Part shown: positions 1 through 10,061 of the stretch, piece after piece | Layout of the letters: every line of letters starts with the position of its first letter | How positions within the stretch are numbered: position 1 is the stretch's first letter | Assembly: GCF_026151205.1 (NCBI RefSeq) | Contig: NC_087083.1 | Location: 4,442,460 to 4,506,459, forward strand | Length of the DNA stretch: 64,000 bases | Origin: Bolinopsis microptera | Taxonomy: Eukaryota > Ctenophora > Tentaculata > Lobata > Bolinopsidae | Direction: 5' to 3' | The notes under the pieces: model-generated | What the model was told of the DNA's origin: nothing | The model's input: only the letters and a program-made list of their open reading frames with translations | Database searches by the model: none | Program-made: the position numbers and the translations under genes

Positions 1-667
1 CAGTACCAAGGATATAGTTCACGCGAACTTCATCGCATACTATGACTACTAACTCAAATACAGTTTAACCTAGCGTACATTTAACTTTATACTAAGGATT
101 CAAGTTATAATATTCCAAAGATATAGCGAGTGAGATAATCATATTGCATCGACAGACTTGACTTACTATTGTCTTCGATATTTGATCACAAGCAATAACG
201 TGAATCTTGGGATCGTGATCTCTCAACAGATTGAAATTAACTAAGTCACTTGAGCCACGTTATAGGTTACCTTATCGGACCTTATCTGAACGGACATTAA
301 TTGAGCGCTGGAGGCCCTAGCGTTCATCTTAATGTCCGTTCAAATAATGTCCTTCCGTTTAAGGTCCGTCCAAATTAAAGTCCGTTAAAAATTTTAATTT
401 CTATATATATTCTAAATATCATATTATGGAACTTCTGCACTTTCTTAATTTAAGAGAGCTGAAGAAGCTAGTACGGTATAGTGGGAAAGAAGCAGCTCAC
501 TGTTCCAGATGGATCTACTTATTATCAATGAAGAAGGAGTGGGAGTTCAGAAAGGTTGGAGCTTGAGAGTTCACTTAACATCTATACTAGGTACCATAAA
601 CGTTATCTCGTCACCAATTGAGAGCTCTAACGGGTCTCCTCAGGACTCAGGTGACTCTCGGATCAGA
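1..667. other. AT-rich stretch with dispersed repeat pieces
   Basis: No gene seen. A block near 404-460 recurs almost exactly at 4372-4430, and the phrase AATGTCCGTT occurs several times at 325-385 and again near 4915. These are copies of one dispersed repeat lying on both sides of the transposon and retrotransposon block at 0.67-4.3 kb. Confidence 0.5.
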
Positions 668-889
668 TCTGCCGTTTTCTGACAAAAGTGCTTAAGTAAC
701 ACAGGGTTCATTTTGTGCAAATTGAGGTTAAAGATTTCAATTCTGTAATTGCTCTGGGCTAGCTACTGTCCAACTTAAACTGCACCCACTATGTTTCTAA
801 GGTACTTTGTCGACTTTTGAAACTTCTGACAAGGTTTCATCATCCTAACTTCTCGGGAAGTGCCTCAAAATCACAAATTACAGTTTGAA

Positions 890-1265
890 TTTCTTAGAAA
901 AGTGCTTAAGTACAGTCACATCGGCAAATACTACATGTTTTAATGAAAATGACCCGTTCAAACCATTGGTCATCGAAAGTAAAACAAAAATTAGCCTTTA
1001 ACTGTTGTGATGAAACATTGGTTGTAAATAGGGGACACGCTGAAATAGAAAATTTGAAATTTCGTTTTCTGACAAAAGTGCTTAAGTACAGCCGCATCGG
1101 CAAAAGCTCCATGTTCCAATGAAAATGACCCGTTCAAACCATTGGTCATCGAAAGTAAAACGATAAATTAGCCTTAAACAGTTGTGATGAAACATTGGTT
1201 GTAAAAAGGGGACACGCTGAAATAGAAAATTTGAAAATTTCGTTTTCTGAGAAAAGTGCTTAAGT
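890..1265. repeat. Two tandem ~180 bp units inside the transposon
   Basis: Two near-identical units (about 892-1068 and 1070-1250) each begin with the AAAAGTGCTTAAGTACAG core that also forms the TIR, and share a block around GTTCAAACCATTGGTCATCG. They look like amplified subterminal repeats. ORFs read through them are not real genes. Confidence 0.8.
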
Positions 1266-1601
1266 ACAGCCACATTAGTGGAAATTTTATCTGCGATCAT
1301 TCTGACCTAAAATTTTACGACAAATTGATTGGTGGTGGTTTAAGAACACGAAAACACTCCCTTCTCCCCAGCGGATTAAAAAATAGTCGGAATTCTACCA
1401 GCATTTCAACGAAGAGTTGATTGGTGCAAGTACGGGATAATAATAAATAAGTTTCTTTCTTTAGAAATTAAATTAAGAACTCAGATGAGGCTTTCTTCAT
1501 AAAGACGCGAGGCAAAGAAAAACAAGCGTATAAAATGTAACATAATTGTAAGTAATACTGTACATAAATAAATAGTAAATAATACAAGAAATAGATGATT
1601 T

Positions 1602-2479
1602 TTAGTCAAACACTCGATTAAGATCTGTTATATCTGTACTATCAGGCAAGTTCATCCAGAATACCCTACTACTCGGGGCCATAAGCCTGCACAGTTTACG
1701 TATAATGTCTTGTTTTTTGGGAGTAGCTATCCCCCGGGGCTCTTCCTGGGCGAAAGCTATTTTGCAACCTATGGAAATGAGTCTCTCGTCTTTTTGTCTG
1801 AGAAATGGAGTGAAAGGAAAGGAAACCTCGTCATGATTTGTTTTCCATTCCATTTCTACAGACCCACGCTGGAAACTTACAACTTAAACATCTTTTATTT
1901 ATTTAAGAGAGGTCTCTCAGTTTTACAACGGTTGCTTGTTCCGTAGGACCTTGGCCACGATTCAAAGTCTGTGCAGTTCATGCTTATCGCAGTACCCACC
2001 TGTTCAACTGCCTGAACAAAGTACTTATAATCAATAATCATGAAGTTGACCTGATTTTTTAATGGACAACTCCACTTTATGGTGGAATGAGTCTGCACTC
2101 ATAAAGGTGTGCCCTGGCTCTAGAAACTTGACCGTTATCTTGTCCAGGTCAACATCTGGGCTGTTGATAATTGAACATAGGGCAGTAAATAAAGTCCAAC
2201 ACTTGTTTTGAGCAGAACAATTGTCTGCCCAAAAATGATCTCCCTGCTACCACCAATCTTGCCTGCGGCAAAATGTTTTATTGCCTTTATCCAAGTCGAG
2301 GACACATTCTCATCTTTCCTTCCTGCGATTGACTCATTCCAAAGAATCGCTAAAGGAGCTCCGTCTGACCCCAGCCTCGCGAAGGTCTCGTTAAATGTAA
2401 CAAGGCGTCTTGTAAAAATCGCCTCCTTGTACTGCGGCAATCGGCATGTGTGGTAGTAAAAGAACTTTCTCCATATCAA
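1602..2479 (-). pseudogene. Degraded DDE-type transposase (DUF7869-like)
   Basis: On the minus strand a first segment (2479 down to about 2240) reads like the middle of a transposase, including NETFARLGSDGAPLAILW. After a frame change near 2240 the next frame reads WADNCSAQNKCWTLF and then FLEPGHTFMSADSFHHKVE, ending near 2040. This D-N-C-x-x-Q-N-K block followed by EPGHT-x-x-x-D is seen in a family of transposase-like proteins often annotated as DUF7869 (named from memory). A C-terminal piece at 1853-1602 ends RVFWMNLPDS. Frame changes and stops separate the pieces, so the gene is dead. It sits in the TIR element, consistent with its former transposase. The family name is inference; the DNCSAQNK motif is directly visible. 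Confidence 0.7.
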
Positions 2480-3260
2480 CAGAAAAGGAGCAGTGAGGCA
2501 AATCGCTTCTATCTCTTTGGAAATGTTCCCTTGCCTGTCGATAATCCCGCCAGTCTCAATCTTATAAGAGAATAAAAAATTTTAAAGCAAATTATGACGT
2601 ATATTTTGAAACGTTCTGCATTGACAAATCGGCAATTTTGACGGCAAAGCTAGCGTTTCTGAAGTTTATGACCATCACCAATCGATCCGCCGTGAAAATT
2701 AGACCAAAAAACCCGAAATTTCCAAAATGTTACTTAAGCACTTTTGTCAGAAAACGGCAGAGATGGTGGTTCAAGTAGTGGACTGCTGGGGCGCCTGACA
2801 GGAAACTGTATTGCGATTAAAGCCCCGAAACGGTTTCAAGGTTTGTAACTGATGATTCTGATCCATGCTCCTGTGAGTTTGCTGCTGTATGTCAACTCGC
2901 TAAACTGAGACATCTACGCATCTTGGTGAATATGCATACTAAACCCAGGTGTGGCATGTGTCAGTGAATACGGGCAAGCGGATGCAATAGCGAAGGTGGT
3001 GTGGTAATGCCTAAAAGATACAGTCCTAGGTTGTTCTCAGCTCGCTGACTGCAGTTAGGGAGAAGGTATATCCGTGTTTCGCTGCTACTGATGTAGTCCT
3101 TGATCTGGCAATCAAGGCATCTCTGTTTTTCGTTTAACTATGTACCGATGGGCTTGTGGAACCCGTAGGGGGACATACATAAGTTGGAATGGTTTTGTGC
3201 ACCACGAGGAGTGAGGGAAGGAGGGTTCAAGAGAGAGATAGAGATTAGAGAGTTGTTAGG

Positions 3261-4305
3261 GTGGTTAGGATCAGTAGGTGGAGTGTTTGGTTGGAGCCTT
3301 CTGTTCTGCTGTATAGCATTTTTGTCACTCCGCAGTTTATTTACTGCGTCTCAACTCTATCTACTGATCGCAACATCAAGACTCCAACTAAAATCAGGAT
3401 ATACAAAGCGGCTGTCCTCACTATAAGTATACTGCTTTATGGAAGTGAGGTATGGAATACCACACAGACGCTTATCTTCTTATGTTATCTTATCTTATGA
3501 GGATTCGTTGCGACGCAACAAGGCCATCGAATGAGTCGACCACCTTTGTTATTTTACTTCGGCATTACCTGCATTACAATGTAAACCAGCACTTTCAAGG
3601 AAGAGCTTTACAAGAAGCCGAAGGATCGTTCCTAAGGCCAGCAACGGTTAAGGCACTATGCCACACTTTCTTCGCCCGAGGCTTCGCTGTGTTGATCAAG
3701 CACAGCTCCTCATTTAACCCTCACACCCGATTTTTCGAGCATTCGGCTGAGTGAACCGTGGGGCTACATAGACCACTCGGGATCCTTAGCAGAGCGTCAA
3801 CGACGCTCACCCCACGACTAGGCAGGCAGTGGGATTCGAACTCGCAATCTTACGATTACAAATCCGATGATTAACCAACTACGCTACCTGGCCGCAGATG
3901 AAAAGATTTGAGGTGTTCCATCATAGATGTCTGAGAAGAATCCTGAAAATCAAATGGTTTTATCATGTATCTAATGCTGACGTACTTAAGCGGGCTAACA
4001 TCGCCCCTATTGATACTTTCGTACGAGCAGCTAGGCTCCGATGGTTTGGCCATGTGGTGAGGATGCCAGAAGAAAGAATACCCAACTATCTTCTGCACTG
4101 GATTCCAAAGCATGGTAAAAGGTCAAGAGGTAGACCTCGGAAAAAATGGTTGTCATGTGTCCGGGAGGATGCAGCAATCGTCACAGGTGTCAATAACATC
4201 ACGATAGAAGATGCAGAACAACAAGCATTAGACAGGGTTCACTGGAGAGGTCTAATACATCGGAGAAAGGAGTTACTATGTGGAGCAGGCCGCTCCAACG
4301 ACTAG
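3261..4305 (+). pseudogene. 3' part of a non-LTR retrotransposon ORF, split by a SINE
   Basis: The first piece (to about 3475) reads KTPTKIRIYKAAVLTISILL then YGSEVWNTTQ, the segment found downstream of the reverse transcriptase core in CR1/RTE-like proteins. The second piece (3898-4305) reads FEVFHHRCLRRIL, then ARLRWFGHVVRMPEERIP and RSRGRPRKKWLSCV, the usual C-terminal module of those proteins, ending RSND. Between them lies a reverse-oriented tRNA-derived SINE. The upstream RT core is missing, so the copy is 5'-truncated. Another copy of the same 3' end is at 44195-44390. Confidence 0.75.
3485..3895 (-). mobile_element. tRNA-derived SINE inserted in the retrotransposon
   Basis: Read on the minus strand, the head at 3895-3820 has an A-box-like TAGCGTAGTTGG and a B box GTTCGAATCCCAC at tRNA-like spacing. 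The tail runs to about 3485, where TTATCT-type short repeats occur. It interrupts the retrotransposon reading frame exactly between two conserved blocks. The parent tRNA is unclear: the anticodon loop resembles Thr(TGT) but the stem is imperfect. Internal pol III promoters are known for this class; activity here is inference. Confidence 0.75.
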
Positions 4306-5691
4306 GAGGAGACCTTTTCAAGTACAAGTACAACTCTATCATTGGATCAATGAAAAACAAGTTATTATAAAATTTCTATATTCTAAATATCATATTATGG
4401 CACTTCTGCACTTTCTTAATTTACGGTTCCTCTTTCATTTCTTCGGAGTTACTATTGATATTTACCTCCACATCGTCTAGATCTCTTACAACTGGTTATT
4501 TATCCAACTCGTAGTTGTACCGGTTAATGACCAATATCAACTGCTCTACCAGAGATACTAGAATGCCTGAAGTACAACTTGAGCTTTATCTCTAGCCCCC
4601 CCCCCCCCCCCCCACTTGGCAAAGGCTACAGCTTCGGTGGTTCATGTCAACGACGATACTTATAGTTATAGTTCTACTTCTACTGCGGACCAAACTTCTT
4701 GATGATATAGAATTCGAAAACCCGGATATCTTCCGATCAGGGATATGGCCGACGTACCTTCATACCTCATCTGCACAGCATTTAACATTATTAATGCTTA
4801 ACGACTGCTTTTCTTACTTGCTGTATGAAAAATTGATTTACAAATTATCTGTTAAATTGAAAAAAAGATGAAGAAATTCGGATTTTTATGGTTTTGAACT
4901 CCTTCGAGCGTTCATTTTAATGTCCGTTCATAACTAGATCCATCTCACATTGCACATGATATGAGAACTTGCGGCAATATAACCTGTATACTAACCTGTA
5001 TACTAATATATAGGTATAGTTCTCATTACCAAGGATCATCGGCTTCATACAAGCGACAAAACGATTTACCAAATGTGGAGAGGACAAGGCTTAACCTTGC
5101 TTTCTTCGCAGATTAACTTTACCGGGGTAAGCACAGGGCTTCAATGCTCTATCTTATAGTGGTTTTGATCTATTCCTTAGTAGTAAAGACCACTGCCCCC
5201 TACGAAGAAGAAGAATATAGGTATTTTTTCCCAAATTGTTCGGCCTGTAACCGTTTTACAGCTGTAAGATTTTTACAGGCGGAAAAATTTGGGGGAAAAA
5301 AACGTTTTTGATCTTTTGAAGTAAAAAACGATTTTAACGTCCATTACAACTATATTGTGAACTATAAGGATTAAATCAAATTTACCTATTAATGAGTTCA
5401 TGAACGGATTTAATATATATATATATATGGTATAATGCTGCGTTGTTTTTGATACAACGCGTTAGATTGAACAATGAACGTGAATTTGAATTTTGAAGTG
5501 GAAACTGGAAGTTTATTGAAAAATGTCACGCGGAGCTATTAAATGCCGCTTGAGTTAATAAGTTGATAGAATTTTTGTTGGTAAACGGTTCTTGCATTTT
5601 CACTTTATAATACTTATTTATTAATCAACACAAGCTAAGCTTACCAAACAATTTTAGTTTTAAAGTAATCCCACGCGATTTTAGTGACTTT
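4306..5691. other. Non-coding stretch with dispersed repeat, poly(C) and TA run
   Basis: Holds the retrotransposon 3' end, a second copy of the 404-460 repeat at 4372-4430, an 18 bp C run at 4596-4613, and a TA dinucleotide run at 5409-5428. The small ORFs carry no recognisable motif. Confidence 0.5.
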
Positions 5692-6447
5692 CTATCAGAA
5701 TTGCTTGCAACATATTCAGAGAATATAAATATGGGTCAAACTTGAAATTTTCGTAAAATTTTCGTAAAATTTCATTGATTACAGAGGGTGTGACACACCA
5801 CTTCCTATTTTTTCTTTTGTCGCCATAAAGTGAGAACGTTTTGAGTTATATATAGGAACTTCAAAATTTCCAGACACATGTGGTTTGATAATTGAAGTGC
5901 TGTCCCAAAATTTCAAGTTGGTTGTTTACAACTAAACCGAGTTATGATTATTTTAAGATTTGGCGGATACATGATCTCGGCACTTAATTTGTGATTTCTT
6001 CACTTGCAATCAATGGTCTGATTGGTTAATACCTGCTCATAGGACAGCAACAGAAGCGCTATAACGTGAATTTCTTTGATTCCAAGGAAAGTCACAATCA
6101 GTATTCTCTTAAAGTTATCAGATCGTCATCACCCAACATGCTCGGTATACCGCCTAATGAGGCTCATTATTGCCTGCTACTGAATAGCTCCCGATGAGAT
6201 CACTGATCGGGTGACGAAATCACTGATTAAGTGCCGAGATCACGTATCCGAAAGACCTTAAAAGAGTCATAGCTCGGCTTCGTTGTAAACAACCAACTTT
6301 AAATTATGGGAAAGCACTTCAATTATCAAAACACATGTGTCTGGAAATTTTTGAGTTCCTGACTCAAAACGTGACAAAAGAGAAAAAAGGGAATGGTTTG
6401 CCGCACCCTCTGTAATTGATGGAATTTTTAAGCAATTCTGATGCCAA
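5692..6447. repeat. Foldback (long inverted repeat) element
   Basis: Left arm about 5692-5995 and right arm about 6215-6447 are imperfect reverse complements. Shared blocks include ATTACAGAGGGTG against CACCCTCTGTAAT, and GGTTGTTTACAAC against GTTGTAAACAACC. The spacer is about 220 bp with no coding capacity. The left arm has some extra bases. It could be a foldback transposon or two converging copies of one repeat. Confidence 0.75.
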
Positions 6448-6708
6448 TTACATGAGTTATTTAAGGGTTGCGTGTGGGTAGTTACTTTTGGGCCACCCTG
6501 TATAAAGCATGACTGTATATATATGCGAATCGAACAAAACTAGCTAAATAATCGAAAAATCAAATAAATGGAATGGAAGGCATCATCACTGGTCATGACG
6601 CTTGTAGTTGTAAGAACTAAATCGGATTTCAATGTCGAATAAAATCTGTTCGCAGATCTGATCATGTAATTCTGTTTGACTATATGTATATTATACGTAT
6701 ATGTATAT
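6448..6708. other. Flank of the LTR element
   Basis: No gene. The stretch ends in an alternating purine/pyrimidine TATATGTATATTATACGTAT tract that resembles the microsatellite on the other side of the LTR element at 16693-16870, so the element inserted into this simple repeat. The last four bases, ATAT (6705-6708), match 16692-16695. Confidence 0.7.
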
Positions 6709-7229
6709 TGTTGGCCTCTCGGACCAACAAGACTCTTTAATTATAGGTGGTTCTTTGCTAAAGTTCCGTTCATTTGGCTGAATTTGTCGAATCCATTTCT
6801 CTTGAGAACTCAAAGTTTTAGTATACCTCCAAGTCAAATTTATTTTACGGATTGAAACAGTTAATTGAATTAACCCGTAAAACTCTTAGAAGGCACAGCT
6901 ACAGTGACTTTGGTCATTAGTCCAGTGAAACTTTCAAAATATAAAACACCGATAACGGGTCTACTCAAATGATCCAGGGTGTTGGTCATTAGTCCGGAAA
7001 AACTTTCAAAATATACGGACCTTCAAATGATATAGGGTACATAGTTCCGTGTTGATTAGTTTCAATTGAGCATTAACGAGGCCACGCATCGGCGATCTAG
7101 AAGCCGTGTTTCGATGCGTCCTAACGGTAACAACACTGCCCGACTATATCTGAATTTTAGTTGCGATAGCAACAAGTTACAATTCGACGTAGCTCTCAAA
7201 TAAGCTACAAGTTCAATTCAAATCGGAAA

Positions 7230-7238
7230 TATAAAAAG
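7230..7238 (+). promoter_or_regulatory. TATA box in the LTR
   Basis: TATAAAAAG lies in the LTR at offset 522 of 716; the same site is at 16497-16505 in the 3' LTR. Transcription would start about 25-30 bp downstream, so the hAT-like insertion at 7341 falls in the transcribed part of the 5' LTR. Confidence 0.6.
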
Positions 7239-7340
7239 ACTCTCAATATATGAACCTTATCTCCGAAGGTATCTATTTAATGAATTAATGGAAGTATTAT
7301 TATATTTGAAGGCTTATTATACGACTCTATCAATTGTGTT

Positions 7341-8404
7341 CAGAGGCACATATTAGGTGCGGTAAAAAAATCGAAATTATGCGGTACCGCACCCGACTAT
7401 AAAGGTAAAATGTGCGGTAAGTTGCGGTAAATTTTTACCAATTATGCGGCAAATGTGCGGCGATTTTTTCGAAATTTGTGCGGGAATTGTGCGGTTTTCT
7501 TTTGCATTTTCTCAAGGACTTTGGAAATTCTAAACGTATAACCGCCGCTCTTATCAAAAATAGGTCTGTTTATGTGTTACTGAGGGTGTAGTTCTTTACT
7601 AAGACCATGATTAAACCTATATTGAGATTCAGTTATCTGAGAACAGTGACTTAGAGTAATCAGATGATGTGGTGAAGTAACGAATGATAACTGATAAACT
7701 ATAATCAAAGTATGGTAACGACGAGGGTTTCATAACGGCCTGGGTCACGGTCCCGAAAGGGCCTGGGTCACGGTCCGAAAGGGCCTGGATCACGGTCCCG
7801 AAAGGGCCTGGGTAACGGTCCCGAAAGGGCCTGGGTCACGGTCCCAAAAGGGCCTGGGTAACGGTCCCGAAAGGGCCTGGGTCACGGTCCCGAAAGGGCC
7901 TGGGTCAGGGTCCCGAAAGGGCCTGTGTCACGTGGTAACTGGGTCACGTGGCCTAGGCATGAGTTCCAAAAGGGCCTGGGTCAGGGTCCCGAAAGGGCCT
8001 GTGTCACGTGGTAACTGGGTCACGTGGCCTAGGTATGAGTTCCAAAAGGGCCTGGGTCACGGTCCCGAAAGGGCCTGAATCACGGTCCTAAAAGGGCCTG
8101 GGTCAGGGTCTTGAAAGGGCCTGAGTCACGGTCCTAAAAGGGCCTGGGTCAGGGTCCCGAAAGGGCCTGAGTCACGGTCCTAAAAGGGCCCGACTATAAC
8201 ATATTTTGGTTTTTACACTCGAAAATCTTAACGCGAAAATTTCAAAATTATGCGAAATTACGCGGAAAATGCTAGATTATGCGGAAATATGCAGAAAATT
8301 ACAAAATGTGCGGACATGTGCGGAAAACAATAAATTATGCGGACATGTGCGGAAAACGGTAAATTGTGCGATCCCGCACCCATCGCACCTAATATGTGCC
8401 TCTG
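7341..8404. mobile_element. Non-autonomous hAT-like transposon in the 5' LTR
   Basis: Perfect 21 bp terminal inverted repeats begin CAGAGGCACATATTAGGTGC. An 8 bp target duplication ATTGTGTT lies at 7333-7340 and 8405-8412, and the intact 3' LTR has a single copy, so the empty site is known. Both subterminal zones carry many TGCGG-containing repeats, typical of transposase-binding arrays. No transposase is encoded. The core is a GC-richer minisatellite. Confidence 0.92.
7731..8192. repeat. ~23 bp minisatellite inside the hAT-like element
   Basis: About 18-20 copies of a unit GGGCCTGGGTCACGGTCCCG plus AAA, with variants (CAGGGTCC, TAAAAG) and two longer interleaved units containing GTCACGTGG. 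It is far more GC-rich than its surroundings. Confidence 0.9.
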
Positions 8405-8469
8405 ATTGTGTTCAAGTAACCATAAATTGAGACTGATTAAAAGCTCTAAAATCTAAAATATAAAATATA

Positions 8470-8475
8470 AATAAA
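8470..8475 (+). terminator. Poly(A) signal in the LTR
   Basis: AATAAA sits 21 bp before the LTR end; the equivalent in the 3' LTR is at 16665-16670. With the TATA box upstream it gives a plausible promoter and polyadenylation layout for an LTR. Confidence 0.6.
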
Positions 8476-8497
8476 CCACAACGGCAGTAGCCAAAAC

Positions 8498-8515
8498 TGG
8501 TGCCCTCCTGGTTCG
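8498..8515 (+). promoter_or_regulatory. Primer-binding-like site
   Basis: One base after the 5' LTR comes TGGTGCCCTCCTGGTTCG. A TGG start is the complement of a tRNA CCA end, and the reverse complement continues into TTCGAACC, which resembles a T-loop. Which tRNA it matches cannot be decided here. Confidence 0.65.
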
Positions 8516-8592
8516 AATTGACGATCTCTTCATATCAAGCTTCAATTACTGAAACATCAAACTTCAATCATTGAAACATCAAGTTCAATAAA

Positions 8593-8625
8593 ATGGCTAC
8601 GAATCATCAGCCAATGCTCTGGTAA
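8593..8625 (+). other. Ten-codon upstream ORF, possible leader/splice donor
   Basis: An ATG opens a 10-codon frame whose TAA lies just ahead of the main ATG at 8628. The sequence CTCTG followed by GTAATA at the end resembles a splice donor, so this could be a leader exon joined to the downstream Env frame. Inference only. Confidence 0.35.
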
Positions 8626-8627
8626 TA

Positions 8628-10061
8628 ATGTCTCGAACCTGTGAATCATATATGAATTTTGTGGGAGAAGAAACAATCACGGGTCAAAGTAAAAGAGTAA
8701 TCACCGTAAACCCAGAAAGGGCTAAATATTTGATTGAAAATCGAAAATGTATTAACGAAAAAGGCGAGTATCAGACGAAATTGGTTAATAATTTTAAATG
8801 TGACTTCAAGTGGCTGGAACACAGATCTAAGACTACGACATCTTGTTATTTCTCGGATGGAGTAGTAATAGCGAATCATGAGGATACATTTACGTCCTCT
8901 TTGTCAAATATGGAGGGTTGCGACTATAGTTCAGGGTACTGTCTAACGCATAACGGAAAACACGTCACTTGGAACGTGATTGAAAATGTAAAAAGGGCTT
9001 ATTTGCCTGTGGGGCAGTTCAATGCAACACAAATCGAAAAGAAGCTACTCGTACCCGAGTTGAGCATGTCATTTAATCTGCCGGAGAAAAATCCGGGTAA
9101 CACTTGGATCGATAGGGATTTCCAAATAAAGGGAAGCCCAGCCCCGTATCATTTTAATCTTGAAAATGTAAATTCGAATAATGAAAATGCGATCGAAGCA
9201 ATAAGAGAGGAACTCGTCAATAAATTTAATTATCTTTTGGAATTAATTAAAAGTCCGTTGGCGCAAACGGAGTATTTGTGTAACGTGTACAACGACATAT
9301 ATGGGACTGAGAGAATCCTAGCGAAAATCGATCCAACTGATTACGTACAATGGAAGTTAAATAGGACGGATGTAAAGGCTAAATTGGTCGGAAAATTGTT
9401 AATGATTTATCCTTGTCTGCAAATTCAACATTATCGATTCATAAACGACACCAACAGGTGTTATAACGGGTTTAAAATAGAATATAATCTGCCGGAAAAT
9501 GATGAATATATTGAGGGCTATGTAGATCCTAAGTATAACATGATAATGCCTACCGCAATAGAGATAGATTGCCACAACTCTACGACCCAATATATGATGG
9601 TGAATAATACGATTCTCGCTCAAAGTGCTCATGGGTTACACGAAATGAGGGTAAACCTTTCAAAGGTAGAAAGTATAGACAGAGTGAAACTTACTGGAAT
9701 ACCCATGTCTCAAGATTTTCAAAATTGGATATATAATACGTCTGAATTGAAGCACCATGATATTAGCGATTTAATCCTGAAGGAAATGGAAAATGAAATT
9801 AACCATTTGACGATTGATAAAACGGAAAAACGAAATGTAAAATCCAATTGGCGGGAATTATTTGGAATATTCGGACAAAGTAAGTTTACGATTATATTTG
9901 CTATTATTAGCAACGTACAAAGCATCGCCGTATGGTATCTAATCTGGAGGTACATTATAGTAGAATTAATTATAAGTAAATGCGTCGATCGCACCAGAGG
10001 ACGGATCCCAGTTAATGAGGGCCCAATTGACCGGGATGGTCAGGATGATACGGAAGTTTAA
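8628..10061 (+). CDS. Virus-type membrane glycoprotein, G-like (477 aa)
   Basis: Type I membrane protein by layout: a Cys-rich ectodomain with at least six N-glycosylation sequons, one strong hydrophobic segment at about residues 422-452, and a short acidic tail. The pattern of CYFSDG, SGYCLTHNGKHVTWN and later EGYVDPKYN then a Cys resembles glycoproteins of chu-/rhabdo-like negative-strand RNA viruses and of retroelements that captured them; that match is from memory and tentative. No furin-type site is evident. The N-terminus lacks a clear signal peptide: the frame opens at 8592 after a stop, and 8628 is the only ATG. A spliced leader may supply one. It is the first gene of the element, so it stands where gag would be expected. 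It is intact, with no stops. Alternatively it could be a truncated remnant of a longer envelope. Confidence 0.6.
   Translation: MSRTCESYMNFVGEETITGQSKRVITVNPERAKYLIENRKCINEKGEYQTKLVNNFKCDFKWLEHRSKTTTSCYFSDGVVIANHEDTFTSSLSNMEGCDYSSGYCLTHNGKHVTWNVIENVKRAYLPVGQFNATQIEKKLLVPELSMSFNLPEKNPGNTWIDRDFQIKGSPAPYHFNLENVNSNNENAIEAIREELVNKFNYLLELIKSPLAQTEYLCNVYNDIYGTERILAKIDPTDYVQWKLNRTDVKAKLVGKLLMIYPCLQIQHYRFINDTNRCYNGFKIEYNLPENDEYIEGYVDPKYNMIMPTAIEIDCHNSTTQYMMVNNTILAQSAHGLHEMRVNLSKVESIDRVKLTGIPMSQDFQNWIYNTSELKHHDISDLILKEMENEINHLTIDKTEKRNVKSNWRELFGIFGQSKFTIIFAIISNVQSIAVWYLIWRYIIVELIISKCVDRTRGRIPVNEGPIDRDGQDDTEV

Larger units (their letters stand above)
669..2760 (-). mobile_element. TIR DNA transposon with degraded transposase
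   Basis: Near-perfect terminal inverted repeats of about 33 bp begin CTGCCGTTTTCTGACAAAAG at the left and appear reverse-complemented at 2728-2760. Both ends are flanked by AGAT (665-668 and 2761-2764), which fits a 4 bp target duplication. The inner-left region carries three further copies of the GACAAAAGTGCTTAAGTA core of the TIR. The coding remnant lies on the minus strand. The superfamily is not certain. Confidence 0.8.
6709..8496 (+). repeat. 5' LTR, interrupted by a hAT-like insertion
   Basis: LTR sequence is 6709-7340 plus 8413-8496; a 1064 bp transposon and one copy of its 8 bp duplication separate them. It begins TGTTGGCC and ends GCCAAAA, an imperfect inverted pair. It matches the 3' LTR base for base as far as I could read. 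Confidence 0.9.

Noticed and set aside
3820-3895. Functional tRNA gene
   Set aside because: A and B boxes are present but the acceptor and anticodon stems do not pair well, and a SINE body follows.
7731-8192. CRISPR-like regular repeats
   Set aside because: Units are tandem with no unique spacers, inside a hAT-like element of an animal genome.
8628-10061. ORF1 as a gag gene
   Set aside because: It has a Cys-rich glycosylation-prone ectodomain and a membrane span, with no zinc knuckle or capsid-like region.
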